Source: Dictyobacter vulcani (lineage in GTDB: Bacteria > Chloroflexota > Ktedonobacteria > Ktedonobacterales > Ktedonobacteraceae). Taken from it: DNA of 64,000 bases. The position numbers and the translations under genes were made by a program. The notes below the pieces were generated by a model that was not told where the DNA came from, made no database searches, and was given only the letters and a program-made list of their open reading frames with translations. The DNA lies in NCBI RefSeq assembly GCF_008974265.1, contig NZ_BKZW01000001.1, forward strand, positions 1,984,001-2,048,000, written 5' to 3'. Below, in pieces: positions 49,812 through 56,651 of the stretch; the stretch's first letter is position 1; each line of letters begins with the position of its first letter.

Positions 49812-50094
49812 TGAATTGTCGGTGAAAAATGCCGCTCAGCTGGCGACGTTTGTTCGTGAAGAAGACCTGGAAGACATGGAAAAATTGAGCAAAGACCTGG
49901 AAGATTATGCTCACAAAGCCCGCCAGGATGGTCGTATCTATCTGCTCCAGCAGTATATCCGCTTGACCGCCATTATTAACCCAGAGATTGATCGTATTAA
50001 GCGCCGCTTTCAGCGTGAGAACCTGGCTTTTTTACGCAAAGAAGAGAAGCGCTTAAAGAAGGAGGCCAAGGACAAAAAAGAAGGGGGTATCTAA
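49804..50094 (+). CDS. Small helical protein of the element
   Basis: 96 residues, MADELSVKNAAQLATFVREE, with AAAGGAG upstream. Strongly charged and helical throughout (EDLEDMEKLSKDLEDYAHKA ... RENLAFLRKEEKRLKKEAKD), with a likely C-terminal coiled coil. No known family. Followed by the folded segment at 50113-50217. Confidence 0.65.
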   Translation: MADELSVKNAAQLATFVREEDLEDMEKLSKDLEDYAHKARQDGRIYLLQQYIRLTAIINPEIDRIKRRFQRENLAFLRKEEKRLKKEAKDKKEGGI

Positions 50095-50112
50095 CCGTTA
50101 TTCGTTCCGCAG

Positions 50113-50217
50113 GAGGCGTAAATCATTGCCGATCACCACGAGCGCGTGGTGATGCCGTGGTGAGTCGTGGTGATGCCATGGGCTTGTCGTGAGGCGTCCG
50201 AGCATGATTTACGTCTC
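50113..50217 (+). ncRNA. Folded RNA segment, candidate regulatory RNA or terminator
   Basis: The outer stem GAGGCGTAAATCAT (50113-50126) pairs with ATGATTTACGTCTC (50204-50217), one wobble. Inside is the perfect hairpin ATCACCACG-AGCG-CGTGGTGAT (50132-50153) and a second GTGGTGATGCC motif. The whole is a closed multi-branch fold of about 105 nt between two genes, followed by TTCTTTGTTCG. A riboregulator, processed RNA or terminator are all possible. Confidence 0.4.
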
Positions 50218-50320
50218 TTCTTTGTTCGTTCTTGCAGATTAATGATCAAAAAAGCATTAATCATGATGAACTACCACGAAATCACATGACTATTCCACGA
50301 AATGAAAGTGAGATATTGCT

Positions 50321-51436
50321 ATGTCATTGAGCGAGTATGAAAAATCACTCATACCACCGCCACCCACTCCGAAATATACCGATACGCAAGAGTTCGCTGA
50401 CCTGGCCAGGCAAAATCCGGCAGCGGCTTTTTCGAATGGCGTATCCCAGACGATCAAGGAGCGCCGTAAAGAGGCTAGTGCTGATACCTCACAGACGGAA
50501 CCTTTAGTAAAACAACAAGGCCAATCGAATGGCCACCAGACGATACCAAACACGCCACCACCTCTACCGAAACAAGGCATTTTTGATGGCTTAAAGACCT
50601 GGTGGCAACGTGGTGGCAATGGATCATCTAGCAACTCTCAAGGTACAACACAGACAGCGGCTCCACCAAAGAAGGAGAAGGAAGCGCCGCCACCTGATGA
50701 GCGCAGCGCCATCGAAAAAATGCGTGATAAAGTCGCCGAGTTCGATGAGGACTATAAGGATATCGGTGAACGTCTTCTAGGTGGCTTTACACAGTTCATT
50801 GGATATGCTGTGCTGTTCCTGTTGATGGCCTGGATAGGTTCTGATCTGGGCAAGTTCTTTACCCCAACGATGGACCTGGTGCCAGCGTATGGTCTGGCCT
50901 TCACGATTGAAGGTGTGATTGCTGCCTGTACAGTGGCAATGGGCCGCGCCTTTGCTGAGCTATCCTCTGGCAAGCCGAACTTTGGGCGCATGGCCATGGT
51001 GGTCCTGATCTGGATTATCTTGAATTCGTCATCTGCTTTTGGTCTGTACCTGGTGATCACTCATAACAACCAGATCACGCAAGGCTCCATTGAGCAATTG
51101 AGTATGGTCATTCGTGTGATTGCGGTCGCCCTGGCTGACCTGGGTTGTAGTGCAGTGCTGATGTTCAAAGGCCGCTCACTGCAGAAGCATATTGAGTCCA
51201 TCCGTAAACGAGCAACGGCAATCGGGGAACTGGCTGATGCGCAGCGGGGTATTGAAGAGGCAGATAAAAACGCCGCGCTGCGTGATCAGATGATGAAATC
51301 CACGCTCAAAATTCAAGAGGACCTTTCCGAGAAAATCGGTGAGGCGGTGAGCATGGTGATGACCTCGATCCTTGAGAAGATGGAAAAAGCCCTCAAGGAT
51401 GAAGAGAAAAATGAACGCGGGTATGGTCGCCGCTAA
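50321..51436 (+). CDS. Membrane protein with Pro-rich head and coiled-coil tail
   Basis: 371 residues. The N-terminal about 120 residues are Pro/Gln/Ser-rich and disordered. There are four hydrophobic segments (about 155-180, 183-207, 224-247 and 258-285), then a cytoplasmic helical tail (about 290-371, RSLQKHIESIRKRATAIGEL ... SILEKMEKALKDEEKNERG). No known family. The overall plan resembles scaffolds of membrane-associated machines; function not assignable. A small cotranscribed gene follows after 21 nt. Confidence 0.7.
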   Translation: MSLSEYEKSLIPPPPTPKYTDTQEFADLARQNPAAAFSNGVSQTIKERRKEASADTSQTEPLVKQQGQSNGHQTIPNTPPPLPKQGIFDGLKTWWQRGGNGSSSNSQGTTQTAAPPKKEKEAPPPDERSAIEKMRDKVAEFDEDYKDIGERLLGGFTQFIGYAVLFLLMAWIGSDLGKFFTPTMDLVPAYGLAFTIEGVIAACTVAMGRAFAELSSGKPNFGRMAMVVLIWIILNSSSAFGLYLVITHNNQITQGSIEQLSMVIRVIAVALADLGCSAVLMFKGRSLQKHIESIRKRATAIGELADAQRGIEEADKNAALRDQMMKSTLKIQEDLSEKIGEAVSMVMTSILEKMEKALKDEEKNERGYGRR

Positions 51437-51457
51437 CAGGAAGGAGGGTACACGACC

Positions 51458-51958
51458 ATGACGATGACTGAAAAGGATGTTCTCCGTCTGTTCCTGGCCA
51501 GGCGCGAGAATTATGCTATCTCCTCTGTTATGCATCTCAAAGGTCGTGTCTATTCTCTGGTTATGGATGGAGAGCACTACAAAGGTGCCGTGCTTCTGAA
51601 TTCCTTTCAGTTCTACGAGAAGCGCTATCATGTCGCTAAAGATGTTCCATCCCTGGTGATCTGTTATGAGCATAATACGGTCTTGCCAGTGGCGGTTCTT
51701 TCGCTGCGAGCCGGGAACTTTGCAAAGCCATATGAGCTTCCAGCGGAAATTTCTGATGTAGAGGTGCAGCGCTTCACAAAGACCGGAAGCCAGGTGCTCC
51801 TGGGCATGTATATCTGTGGCGTTAAGTCAGCGCAAACGCTGATCAATACCCATCTCCCATATACCACACGTCAGCGCTATCTTGCACGTGCAAAAGCGCT
51901 CGGCAAACGTAAACGAGGGAAACCAGTCAGCAATGAACCGCTTCTGGCCCCTTCATAA
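51458..51958 (+). CDS. Hypothetical protein of the element
   Basis: 166 residues, AGGAGGG upstream. Mixed alpha/beta composition with a basic C-terminus (TRQRYLARAKALGKRKRGKP), which could contact nucleic acid. No motif recognised. It lies in a run of closely spaced genes 50321-52597. Confidence 0.6.
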   Translation: MTMTEKDVLRLFLARRENYAISSVMHLKGRVYSLVMDGEHYKGAVLLNSFQFYEKRYHVAKDVPSLVICYEHNTVLPVAVLSLRAGNFAKPYELPAEISDVEVQRFTKTGSQVLLGMYICGVKSAQTLINTHLPYTTRQRYLARAKALGKRKRGKPVSNEPLLAPS

Positions 51959-51977
51959 AACATTTCAAGGAGTCGAG

Positions 51978-52154
51978 ATGTCTTCAACCATTTCTTTTCA
52001 GCAACATGTTCCAGATTGGTGGCTTGCCCTGGTGGCGATCTTGCAAGGTGGGATGCTTTGCTGCATTCCCCTGATTATGCTGATAATTGCTCTGATTGCT
52101 ATCTCTGCCATACGATCGAAATCAGGGAGGAAAGACCATGAAGGCAACGATTAA
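51978..52154 (+). CDS. Small single-helix membrane protein
   Basis: 58 residues from the ATG at 51978, after AAGGAG: a short polar start, one long hydrophobic segment (WWLALVAILQGGMLCCIPLI and beyond) and a charged end (SKSGRKDHEGND). It overlaps the next gene by 17 nt. Confidence 0.6.
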   Translation: MSSTISFQQHVPDWWLALVAILQGGMLCCIPLIMLIIALIAISAIRSKSGRKDHEGND

Positions 52155-52287
52155 GCTGATGCATCGTCTGGTGGCTTTCCTTGTTCCTTCTGTATTGTGT
52201 TCTTGCCAGTACTATACCTGCAGTTACTGTGGAAACTGCCATAATCCCCATTGCGCGTCGTATTATTCTTGTCCACATGCTTCGTAG
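52138..52287 (+). CDS. Cysteine-rich small secreted protein
   Basis: 49 residues from the ATG at 52138, with GGGAGG upstream. A signal-like start (MKATIKLMHRLVAFLVPSVL) is followed by seven cysteines in 25 residues (CSCQYYTCSYCGNCHNPHC), suggesting disulfides or metal binding outside the membrane. No family recognised. A small GGCGG/CCGCC hairpin follows. Confidence 0.55.
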   Translation: MKATIKLMHRLVAFLVPSVLCSCQYYTCSYCGNCHNPHCASYYSCPHAS

Positions 52288-52381
52288 AAACCTCTTCTCC
52301 AAATGAGTGGCGGCCAAGTCACCGCCTTTCTCTGTTCTTTGTGCAATGTGAAAGCAGGTTATTCCTGCGGAAAGGATCCCT

Positions 52382-52597
52382 ATGTCTCCTCTATTGTTAG
52401 GTGCAATCAGCATCATCATTATCGTCGCTGTATTCATGACCATGGGAAATAAAAAGGACACTATTAGTTGGATAACGGTGATCCTGGGGATTGGATGTAT
52501 CGTCCTGGTCGTGCTTCATTTTAGTGACCTCAATCACCTGGTGGTGACCTGGCTCGCAGCGCATCCGTTCTTCTACGCGCTGTTACCAAAAAAATAA
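52382..52597 (+). CDS. Small two-helix membrane protein
   Basis: 71 residues: two hydrophobic helices (about 3-21 and 29-47) with a short charged turn (GNKKDT) and a C-terminal LLPKK. GGAAAGGA lies upstream. Holin-like in size and shape, which would fit the downstream peptidoglycan-hydrolase-like gene, but no holin signature is visible. Confidence 0.55.
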   Translation: MSPLLLGAISIIIIVAVFMTMGNKKDTISWITVILGIGCIVLVVLHFSDLNHLVVTWLAAHPFFYALLPKK

Positions 52598-52600
52598 AAG

Positions 52601-52643
52601 CGCGGTTCTCTGTCCAATTTTCCCAAACGTCAGAGAAACCGCG
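52601..52643 (+). terminator. Terminator-like hairpin
   Basis: CGCGGTTCTCTG (52601-52612) pairs, with one bulge, with CAGAGAAACCGCG (52631-52643). It lies between two genes of the element; the T-tract is weak. Confidence 0.45.
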
Positions 52644-52729
52644 TTGTGCTCATTCAAAGCCCATATGCTTACAGAGAGTATACCATACTGTGTGCATGTG
52701 GGCTTTGTTGTGTGGAAATGGAGGTCCAC

Positions 52730-53314
52730 ATGCGTTCATTTGGTTCTACGCTCTTGTTTCTTGGTCTGGTGGCTGTGGTTGGATACCTCGTGTTAGGTTC
52801 CATGCAGTCATCAAAAGCAGTGACATCTGCTCCTCTTCTTACCCAGACGACTTCTCTCACGTCAGATCGTATTCTTGGCCGTCCCAGTGTATCCGCCGCT
52901 TTTATGGATAAGGTGCTTGACCAGGCTGGATCACCGGCAAAGGGTTTAGGAAAAAGCCTGTATGCACTTGGTCAGGAGACAGGCATTGATCCAGTATATG
53001 CCCTGGCTTTCTTCCACCATGAAAGTTCGTTCGGGCTCCGTGGTGTGGCGGCGACCACGCATAGTCTGGGGAACATTCGCTGTACGCAAGGGTGGACCTG
53101 CGATCCGAGCGGCGGTTATCGCGCTTATGATACCTGGATCCTGGGGGCTGAAGATTGGTTCAATCTGATCAAACACGTCTATGTTGACGCTGGCCGGGAC
53201 ACTGTTACCACAATTATTCCTGTCTACGCCCCATCTGGTGACAACAATGATGAGCACGCCTATATTCAATCTGTCTGTGATGATGTGGCCCGTTGGCGGG
53301 CCGGGAGGGTGTAA
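52730..53314 (+). CDS. Lysozyme-like peptidoglycan hydrolase
   Basis: 194 residues from the ATG at 52730, 5 nt after GGAGG. An N-terminal membrane anchor (MRSFGSTLLFLGLVAVVGYL) is followed by an external glucosaminidase/lysozyme-like domain: GIDPVYALAFFHHESSFG with a likely catalytic Glu, then HSLGNIRCTQGW and YRAYDTWILGAEDWFNLI. It may open the cell wall for element transfer or for envelope remodelling. Flanked by small membrane-protein genes. Confidence 0.8.
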   Translation: MRSFGSTLLFLGLVAVVGYLVLGSMQSSKAVTSAPLLTQTTSLTSDRILGRPSVSAAFMDKVLDQAGSPAKGLGKSLYALGQETGIDPVYALAFFHHESSFGLRGVAATTHSLGNIRCTQGWTCDPSGGYRAYDTWILGAEDWFNLIKHVYVDAGRDTVTTIIPVYAPSGDNNDEHAYIQSVCDDVARWRAGRV

Positions 53315-53316
53315 CG

Positions 53317-53487
53317 ATGAAACAACTACCCATGATTGCACAGGCATCCCATCCCTTGTGCTTCCTCTGTCACTCACCACATGAAGGTGATCTAGTTGAT
53401 CTGTGTCCGTTTCATCGCCTGGTCTTTACCATCCGGCTCTGTGGCTTTCTGATCCGAACTCGTCAGTTAGGGAGGTGGACGCGATGA
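53317..53487 (+). CDS. Small zinc-finger-like protein
   Basis: 56 residues from the ATG at 53317, after GGGAGGG. A C-x2-C-x11-C-x2-H pattern (CFLCHSPHEGDLVDLCPFH) suggests one zinc site. It overlaps the next gene by 4 nt (ATGA), so translation is coupled. Confidence 0.55.
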   Translation: MKQLPMIAQASHPLCFLCHSPHEGDLVDLCPFHRLVFTIRLCGFLIRTRQLGRWTR

Positions 53488-53747
53488 CGCCTTTATTATC
53501 TCTGCTCTGGGTGATCCTGTTTCTTCTGGTTCTGGTTGGGCACTGTATTCTCCTCATCTGGTATTTCTGGCCAGAATGGAGTCGCGTGTTCTATTGTCCC
53601 TGGTGTTGGCAGGCTTGCCATGTGATGCGCTACTATCCGGCTCGCTGGTCTTCCACCATTTGTGCTCACCATGAGCAATGTATGCGTCAGCAGTCAGCCG
53701 CACGGCGGGCACAACATTGTGCACACCCCCAATTGGTTGAGAATTAA
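53484..53747 (+). CDS. Small membrane protein with Cys/His cluster
   Basis: 87 residues: an N-terminal membrane helix (LLSLLWVILFLLVLVGHCIL), then CPWCWQACH and CAHHEQC, a probable zinc-binding site. AGGGAGG precedes the ATG. No family recognised. Confidence 0.55.
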   Translation: MTPLLSLLWVILFLLVLVGHCILLIWYFWPEWSRVFYCPWCWQACHVMRYYPARWSSTICAHHEQCMRQQSAARRAQHCAHPQLVEN

Positions 53748-53788
53748 TCTCTCTCACCTTCTCGATACGCTCTTCATAACGTTCAGAA

Positions 53789-53888
53789 CAATCGTAACGC
53801 CTGGCCAACTGTCGAGATCCGTGACGATTGGTGTTTTTACCCATGGCAATCATAACGGATTTGCTCGGCCAACCAGGTGTTACGATTG
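53789..53888. repeat. 42-nt palindromic repeats R1 and R2, inverted pair
   Basis: R1 (53789-53830) starts CAATCGTAACGCCTGG and ends CGTGACGATTG. R2 (53847-53888) is the same element inverted, ending CCAGGTGTTACGATTG, 16 nt away. Each copy is an imperfect palindrome by itself. R2 is followed by GTGTTTTTTT and could terminate transcription. They lie between the zinc-protein gene and the exonuclease gene. Confidence 0.85.
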
Positions 53889-53944
53889 GTGTTTTTTTGA
53901 TGCCTTTCTCTGTTAGGAGAAGGCTTTTCGTGAGGTAAATGTAC

Positions 53945-54751
53945 ATGACCACTATTCCTGTTATTGTCCAAGCAGTGCTCAACGACCTGCATCAAGAGAA
54001 GTCCCTGGGGCCAGTCCAGGGGATAAGTGATCTTCTTGCTCGTCAGCAACGGCGTCAACACCTTCTTAACCAGATACAGCAACTGGAGAAAGAAGCGCAA
54101 TCGCTCCGTAGCCAGGCTCGTAACCTTCCCACGTTACCACCCCTCAAGAGTATTCAGTGGGCGCAATCAGTACGAGCCATGCCCAATCTGATGTTTTTAG
54201 AGGTGGATACAACGGGGCTCCATGAGGATGCGGAAATTATTCGCCTGGTTCTGCTGAACATACATGGGCAGACACTTTTTGATTGTCTGGCCATACCGTC
54301 ACAACCATTGTCCAAATCTCTTGTGACGATTACGGGGCTGACGAATGCTGAGATACAGGCTGCTGGGATCCCCATTGTTGAGGCGTTGAGCAAACTTTGC
54401 AAGGTGATGCAAGGTGCCTATGTCCTCTCCTATAATCTGGACTTCGATCTCGGAAAGCTCAGGGAAGCAACGCAGCGCCACCAACTGAGCGAGATCACCC
54501 TCATCGGTGAAGATTTGATGGCCAGAGCCATGAGCTACTTTCACCAGTCCTCGTATCCGAAGCTTGAAGGACTCTGTAAGCAGATAGGGCAGCCGCTTCC
54601 ATCACAACCACATCAAACAGCGCTGGACCGGGCAAGAGGGCAGATCGCTGTATTGAATGCGATTGCTGATATGTTTGTTTCATTGCCATCTGCTCCGACG
54701 CCACAAGATACCCCTGCTGAGGATGAAGATACTGATGATCATCCTTTTTGA
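53945..54751 (+). CDS. DEDDh-type 3'-5' exonuclease, DnaQ-like
   Basis: 268 residues from the ATG at 53945 (an ATG at 53939 is equally placed behind GAGG). An N-terminal coiled coil (about 30-60) is followed by the exonuclease domain: Exo I LEVDTTGL (about 85), Exo II SYNLDFDLGKL (about 161), Exo III HQTALDRARGQIAVL (about 224). The usual Exo I order is DxE; here it reads ExD, and Exo II has YN rather than HN, so the active site is atypical. An acidic tail ends the chain. A proofreading or DNA-repair role in element replication is likely. Terminator at 54773-54805. Confidence 0.8.
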   Translation: MTTIPVIVQAVLNDLHQEKSLGPVQGISDLLARQQRRQHLLNQIQQLEKEAQSLRSQARNLPTLPPLKSIQWAQSVRAMPNLMFLEVDTTGLHEDAEIIRLVLLNIHGQTLFDCLAIPSQPLSKSLVTITGLTNAEIQAAGIPIVEALSKLCKVMQGAYVLSYNLDFDLGKLREATQRHQLSEITLIGEDLMARAMSYFHQSSYPKLEGLCKQIGQPLPSQPHQTALDRARGQIAVLNAIADMFVSLPSAPTPQDTPAEDEDTDDHPF

Positions 54752-54772
54752 TTGATATCACAACCAGCCTTG

Positions 54773-54805
54773 AAGCGCTCATGTACCTCCTGGTCATGAG
54801 CGCTT
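54773..54805 (+). terminator. Rho-independent terminator
   Basis: AAGCGCTCATG pairs perfectly with CATGAGCGCTT, followed by TTGTTT, 21 nt after the exonuclease gene stop. Confidence 0.8.
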
Positions 54806-54833
54806 TTGTTTCAAGAAAGAAGAGGGGAGCACT

Positions 54834-55196
54834 ATGACCCAAACACACACCCTTGAAGGGTACAGCCTCTCGTGTCCTGATCCCCAGGAGGTGGCCGCCC
54901 TGCTCCAGCCGCTGGCATTTACCTTGCATTTTCAGATAGCGGCACAAATCTATCATTATTCTGCTGATCTACCCGCCCAATATCATTTTCGGGATGAGCA
55001 TGGTACAGAAGTCATTTACCTGGCCGGAAAGGACACGCCTGAAGACAGGATACCCTTACCCGCGCACCAGTCCCGCTGGTGGATCTATATGGGTGCGAGC
55101 CAGGAAGCTTTTTACCAGGTCAGTCGAGTCATTGCGGCTCGCTGGTTTATTGCCTGGCTTGGTGACCAGTCGTCCATACACCATTCTGTTGCGTAA
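54834..55196 (+). CDS. Hypothetical protein of the element
   Basis: 120 residues with GAGGGGAG upstream. Soluble, aromatic-rich C-terminal half (RWWIYMGASQEAFYQVSRVI). No motif recognised. First of a run of closely packed genes (54834-56275). Confidence 0.6.
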   Translation: MTQTHTLEGYSLSCPDPQEVAALLQPLAFTLHFQIAAQIYHYSADLPAQYHFRDEHGTEVIYLAGKDTPEDRIPLPAHQSRWWIYMGASQEAFYQVSRVIAARWFIAWLGDQSSIHHSVA

Positions 55197-55218
55197 GATT
55201 GCGAAAGGAGATCGCGTG

Positions 55219-55347
55219 ATGAATCGTTGCCAGGGCTGTGCCCATATCAAACCATGTCTCAGTTTCCGACGATTTCGGAAAGGCACCGTCATTTTTGTTG
55301 TCCTCTGTCGTTCCTGTGCTACCAAGAGAGGAGCCGTGCATGCGTAA
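55219..55347 (+). CDS. Very small zinc-ribbon protein
   Basis: 42 residues from the ATG at 55219, after AAAGGAG. Two Cys pairs (CQGC near the start, CRSC near the end) make a one-zinc ribbon; basic between them. It overlaps the next gene by 8 nt. Confidence 0.5.
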   Translation: MNRCQGCAHIKPCLSFRRFRKGTVIFVVLCRSCATKRGAVHA

Positions 55348-55882
55348 ACGTGAAATCTTGCCTCGTGACTACCATATGGTGATCGCTGAAATCAATCAGC
55401 GCTTCTATCCGGTCCATACACAAACAACTGATGATAGTCAGGAACTCACTGGCTTTTTTGAACTCTTATGGTCGTTTGAAGACAGTGATGGCATTCCCAT
55501 GGCGGTAGGGCCGCGTCACACTACTGGCCTGGTGTCCTTTCCCACCTATGCTGCTGCGATCAATTACTGCCATCGTCGGTGTGAAGAGTCACAGTTTCTC
55601 GTCAACTGGAAAAAGAATGCGGCCCGATGTGAACTCTATCCCGAACGTAATGCCTGGTATACGCAGGAGCTCCAGCAACTGACAGGTAACACCCCTTTCC
55701 TGTGCCCCTCACTCTTTGAGGTCCATGCACATGTGGTCTTGTATGATGGCACCGTGCACAGCGTGGATGCAGGCACGATTGATGATGCTATGTGTCAATT
55801 GTACGAAGAAGTGGCTGAACTGATCGCGCTGGCACAGACAGAAGAGCACCCGACCCTGCTGATCGAGCAGGAGTATGCATAA
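55340..55882 (+). CDS. Hypothetical protein of the element
   Basis: 180 residues from the ATG at 55340, 6 nt after GAGGAG. Acidic soluble protein (DYHMVIAEINQRFYPVHTQT ... LFEVHAHVVLYDGTVHSVD). No recognised motif. Probably translated together with the small zinc-ribbon gene upstream. Confidence 0.6.
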   Translation: MRKREILPRDYHMVIAEINQRFYPVHTQTTDDSQELTGFFELLWSFEDSDGIPMAVGPRHTTGLVSFPTYAAAINYCHRRCEESQFLVNWKKNAARCELYPERNAWYTQELQQLTGNTPFLCPSLFEVHAHVVLYDGTVHSVDAGTIDDAMCQLYEEVAELIALAQTEEHPTLLIEQEYA

Positions 55883-55942
55883 GAAATTGTGACGATGCTC
55901 CTGCGCAAAAGAAACACGCATGTTATGTCTTTGGAGGTCTCT

Positions 55943-56275
55943 ATGGGAATCATTCACTTTGGTCGAGGACCACACACACAGAAACTGAGCGAAGAACAGT
56001 GTGAAGCAGAAATCACGCGACTTGCGGAAAAAGCCAGGCATAACCATATCCCGTTTGCACGACGAGGGAGCAAGATTCACCTTGGTAATGAACAGTCTTC
56101 CCGTCACATAGAAATTGACACGTCGTACTACGAGGGTGCTGAAGATGCTATTGCTGATTGGATGGATAGGCGCGGTGGTCAGGCGAGCAATTACATCCGC
56201 AATGGCCAACCTCGTAATCCAGGTTTGGAATATTGTCATGTCTGTGAAGGTTATTATCTTCCACATACGCATTAA
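55943..56275 (+). CDS. Small hypothetical protein with a C-terminal CxxC
   Basis: 110 residues from the ATG at 55943, 5 nt after GGAGG; the frame extends to 55889. Starts MGIIHFGRGPHTQKLSEEQ, ends with EYCHVCEGYYLPHTH, a possible metal site. No family recognised. Confidence 0.55.
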   Translation: MGIIHFGRGPHTQKLSEEQCEAEITRLAEKARHNHIPFARRGSKIHLGNEQSSRHIEIDTSYYEGAEDAIADWMDRRGGQASNYIRNGQPRNPGLEYCHVCEGYYLPHTH

Positions 56276-56286
56276 GAAAGACCATG

Positions 56287-56318
56287 AGCCCTTATAGCTA
56301 CTGCTATAAGGGCTTTTT
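56287..56318 (+). terminator. Terminator, copy 1 of a pair
   Basis: AGCCCTTATAGC and GCTATAAGGGCT form a perfect stem followed by TTTTT. Almost the same sequence recurs at 56549-56581, after the next gene. Confidence 0.85.
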
Positions 56319-56337
56319 CATGAGAGAGGTGACCGCA

Positions 56338-56532
56338 ATGAAAATGACCTTTCGTCAATTTATCGTGTTTGTCTGTGACGTGATGTTGTGTGTCCTGTTT
56401 TTTAGCTTCTACATGCAAAATAAACCGACGCCTACGACCTGGGGAATTCTTGGTTTTAGTGCCTTCCTGGTGATCGTGTTGATCGGCGTCTACTTTTTCG
56501 TCAATTTCATGATTGATGTGCTGAGTGATTAG
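56338..56532 (+). CDS. Small two-helix membrane protein
   Basis: 64 residues from the ATG at 56338 after GAGAGAGG: hydrophobic segments at about 7-25 and 34-58, a short polar link (QNKPTPTTW). It lies alone between two near-identical terminators, suggesting a moron-like single-gene unit. Confidence 0.6.
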   Translation: MKMTFRQFIVFVCDVMLCVLFFSFYMQNKPTPTTWGILGFSAFLVIVLIGVYFFVNFMIDVLSD

Positions 56533-56548
56533 ACAGGATGTGTTCTAT

Positions 56549-56581
56549 CACTGCCCTTATAGCAACTGCTATGAGGGCTTT
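56549..56581 (+). terminator. Terminator, copy 2 of a pair
   Basis: GCCCTTATAGC and GCTATGAGGGC followed by seven T. Differs from copy 1 at very few bases, although a different gene precedes it. Confidence 0.85.
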
Positions 56582-56651
56582 TTTTATAAGAGAGTGTGTA
56601 TAAATATGTTCGTGTTTCGTGTCCCTGTACGGTGTGATGGAGAGTATGGCC

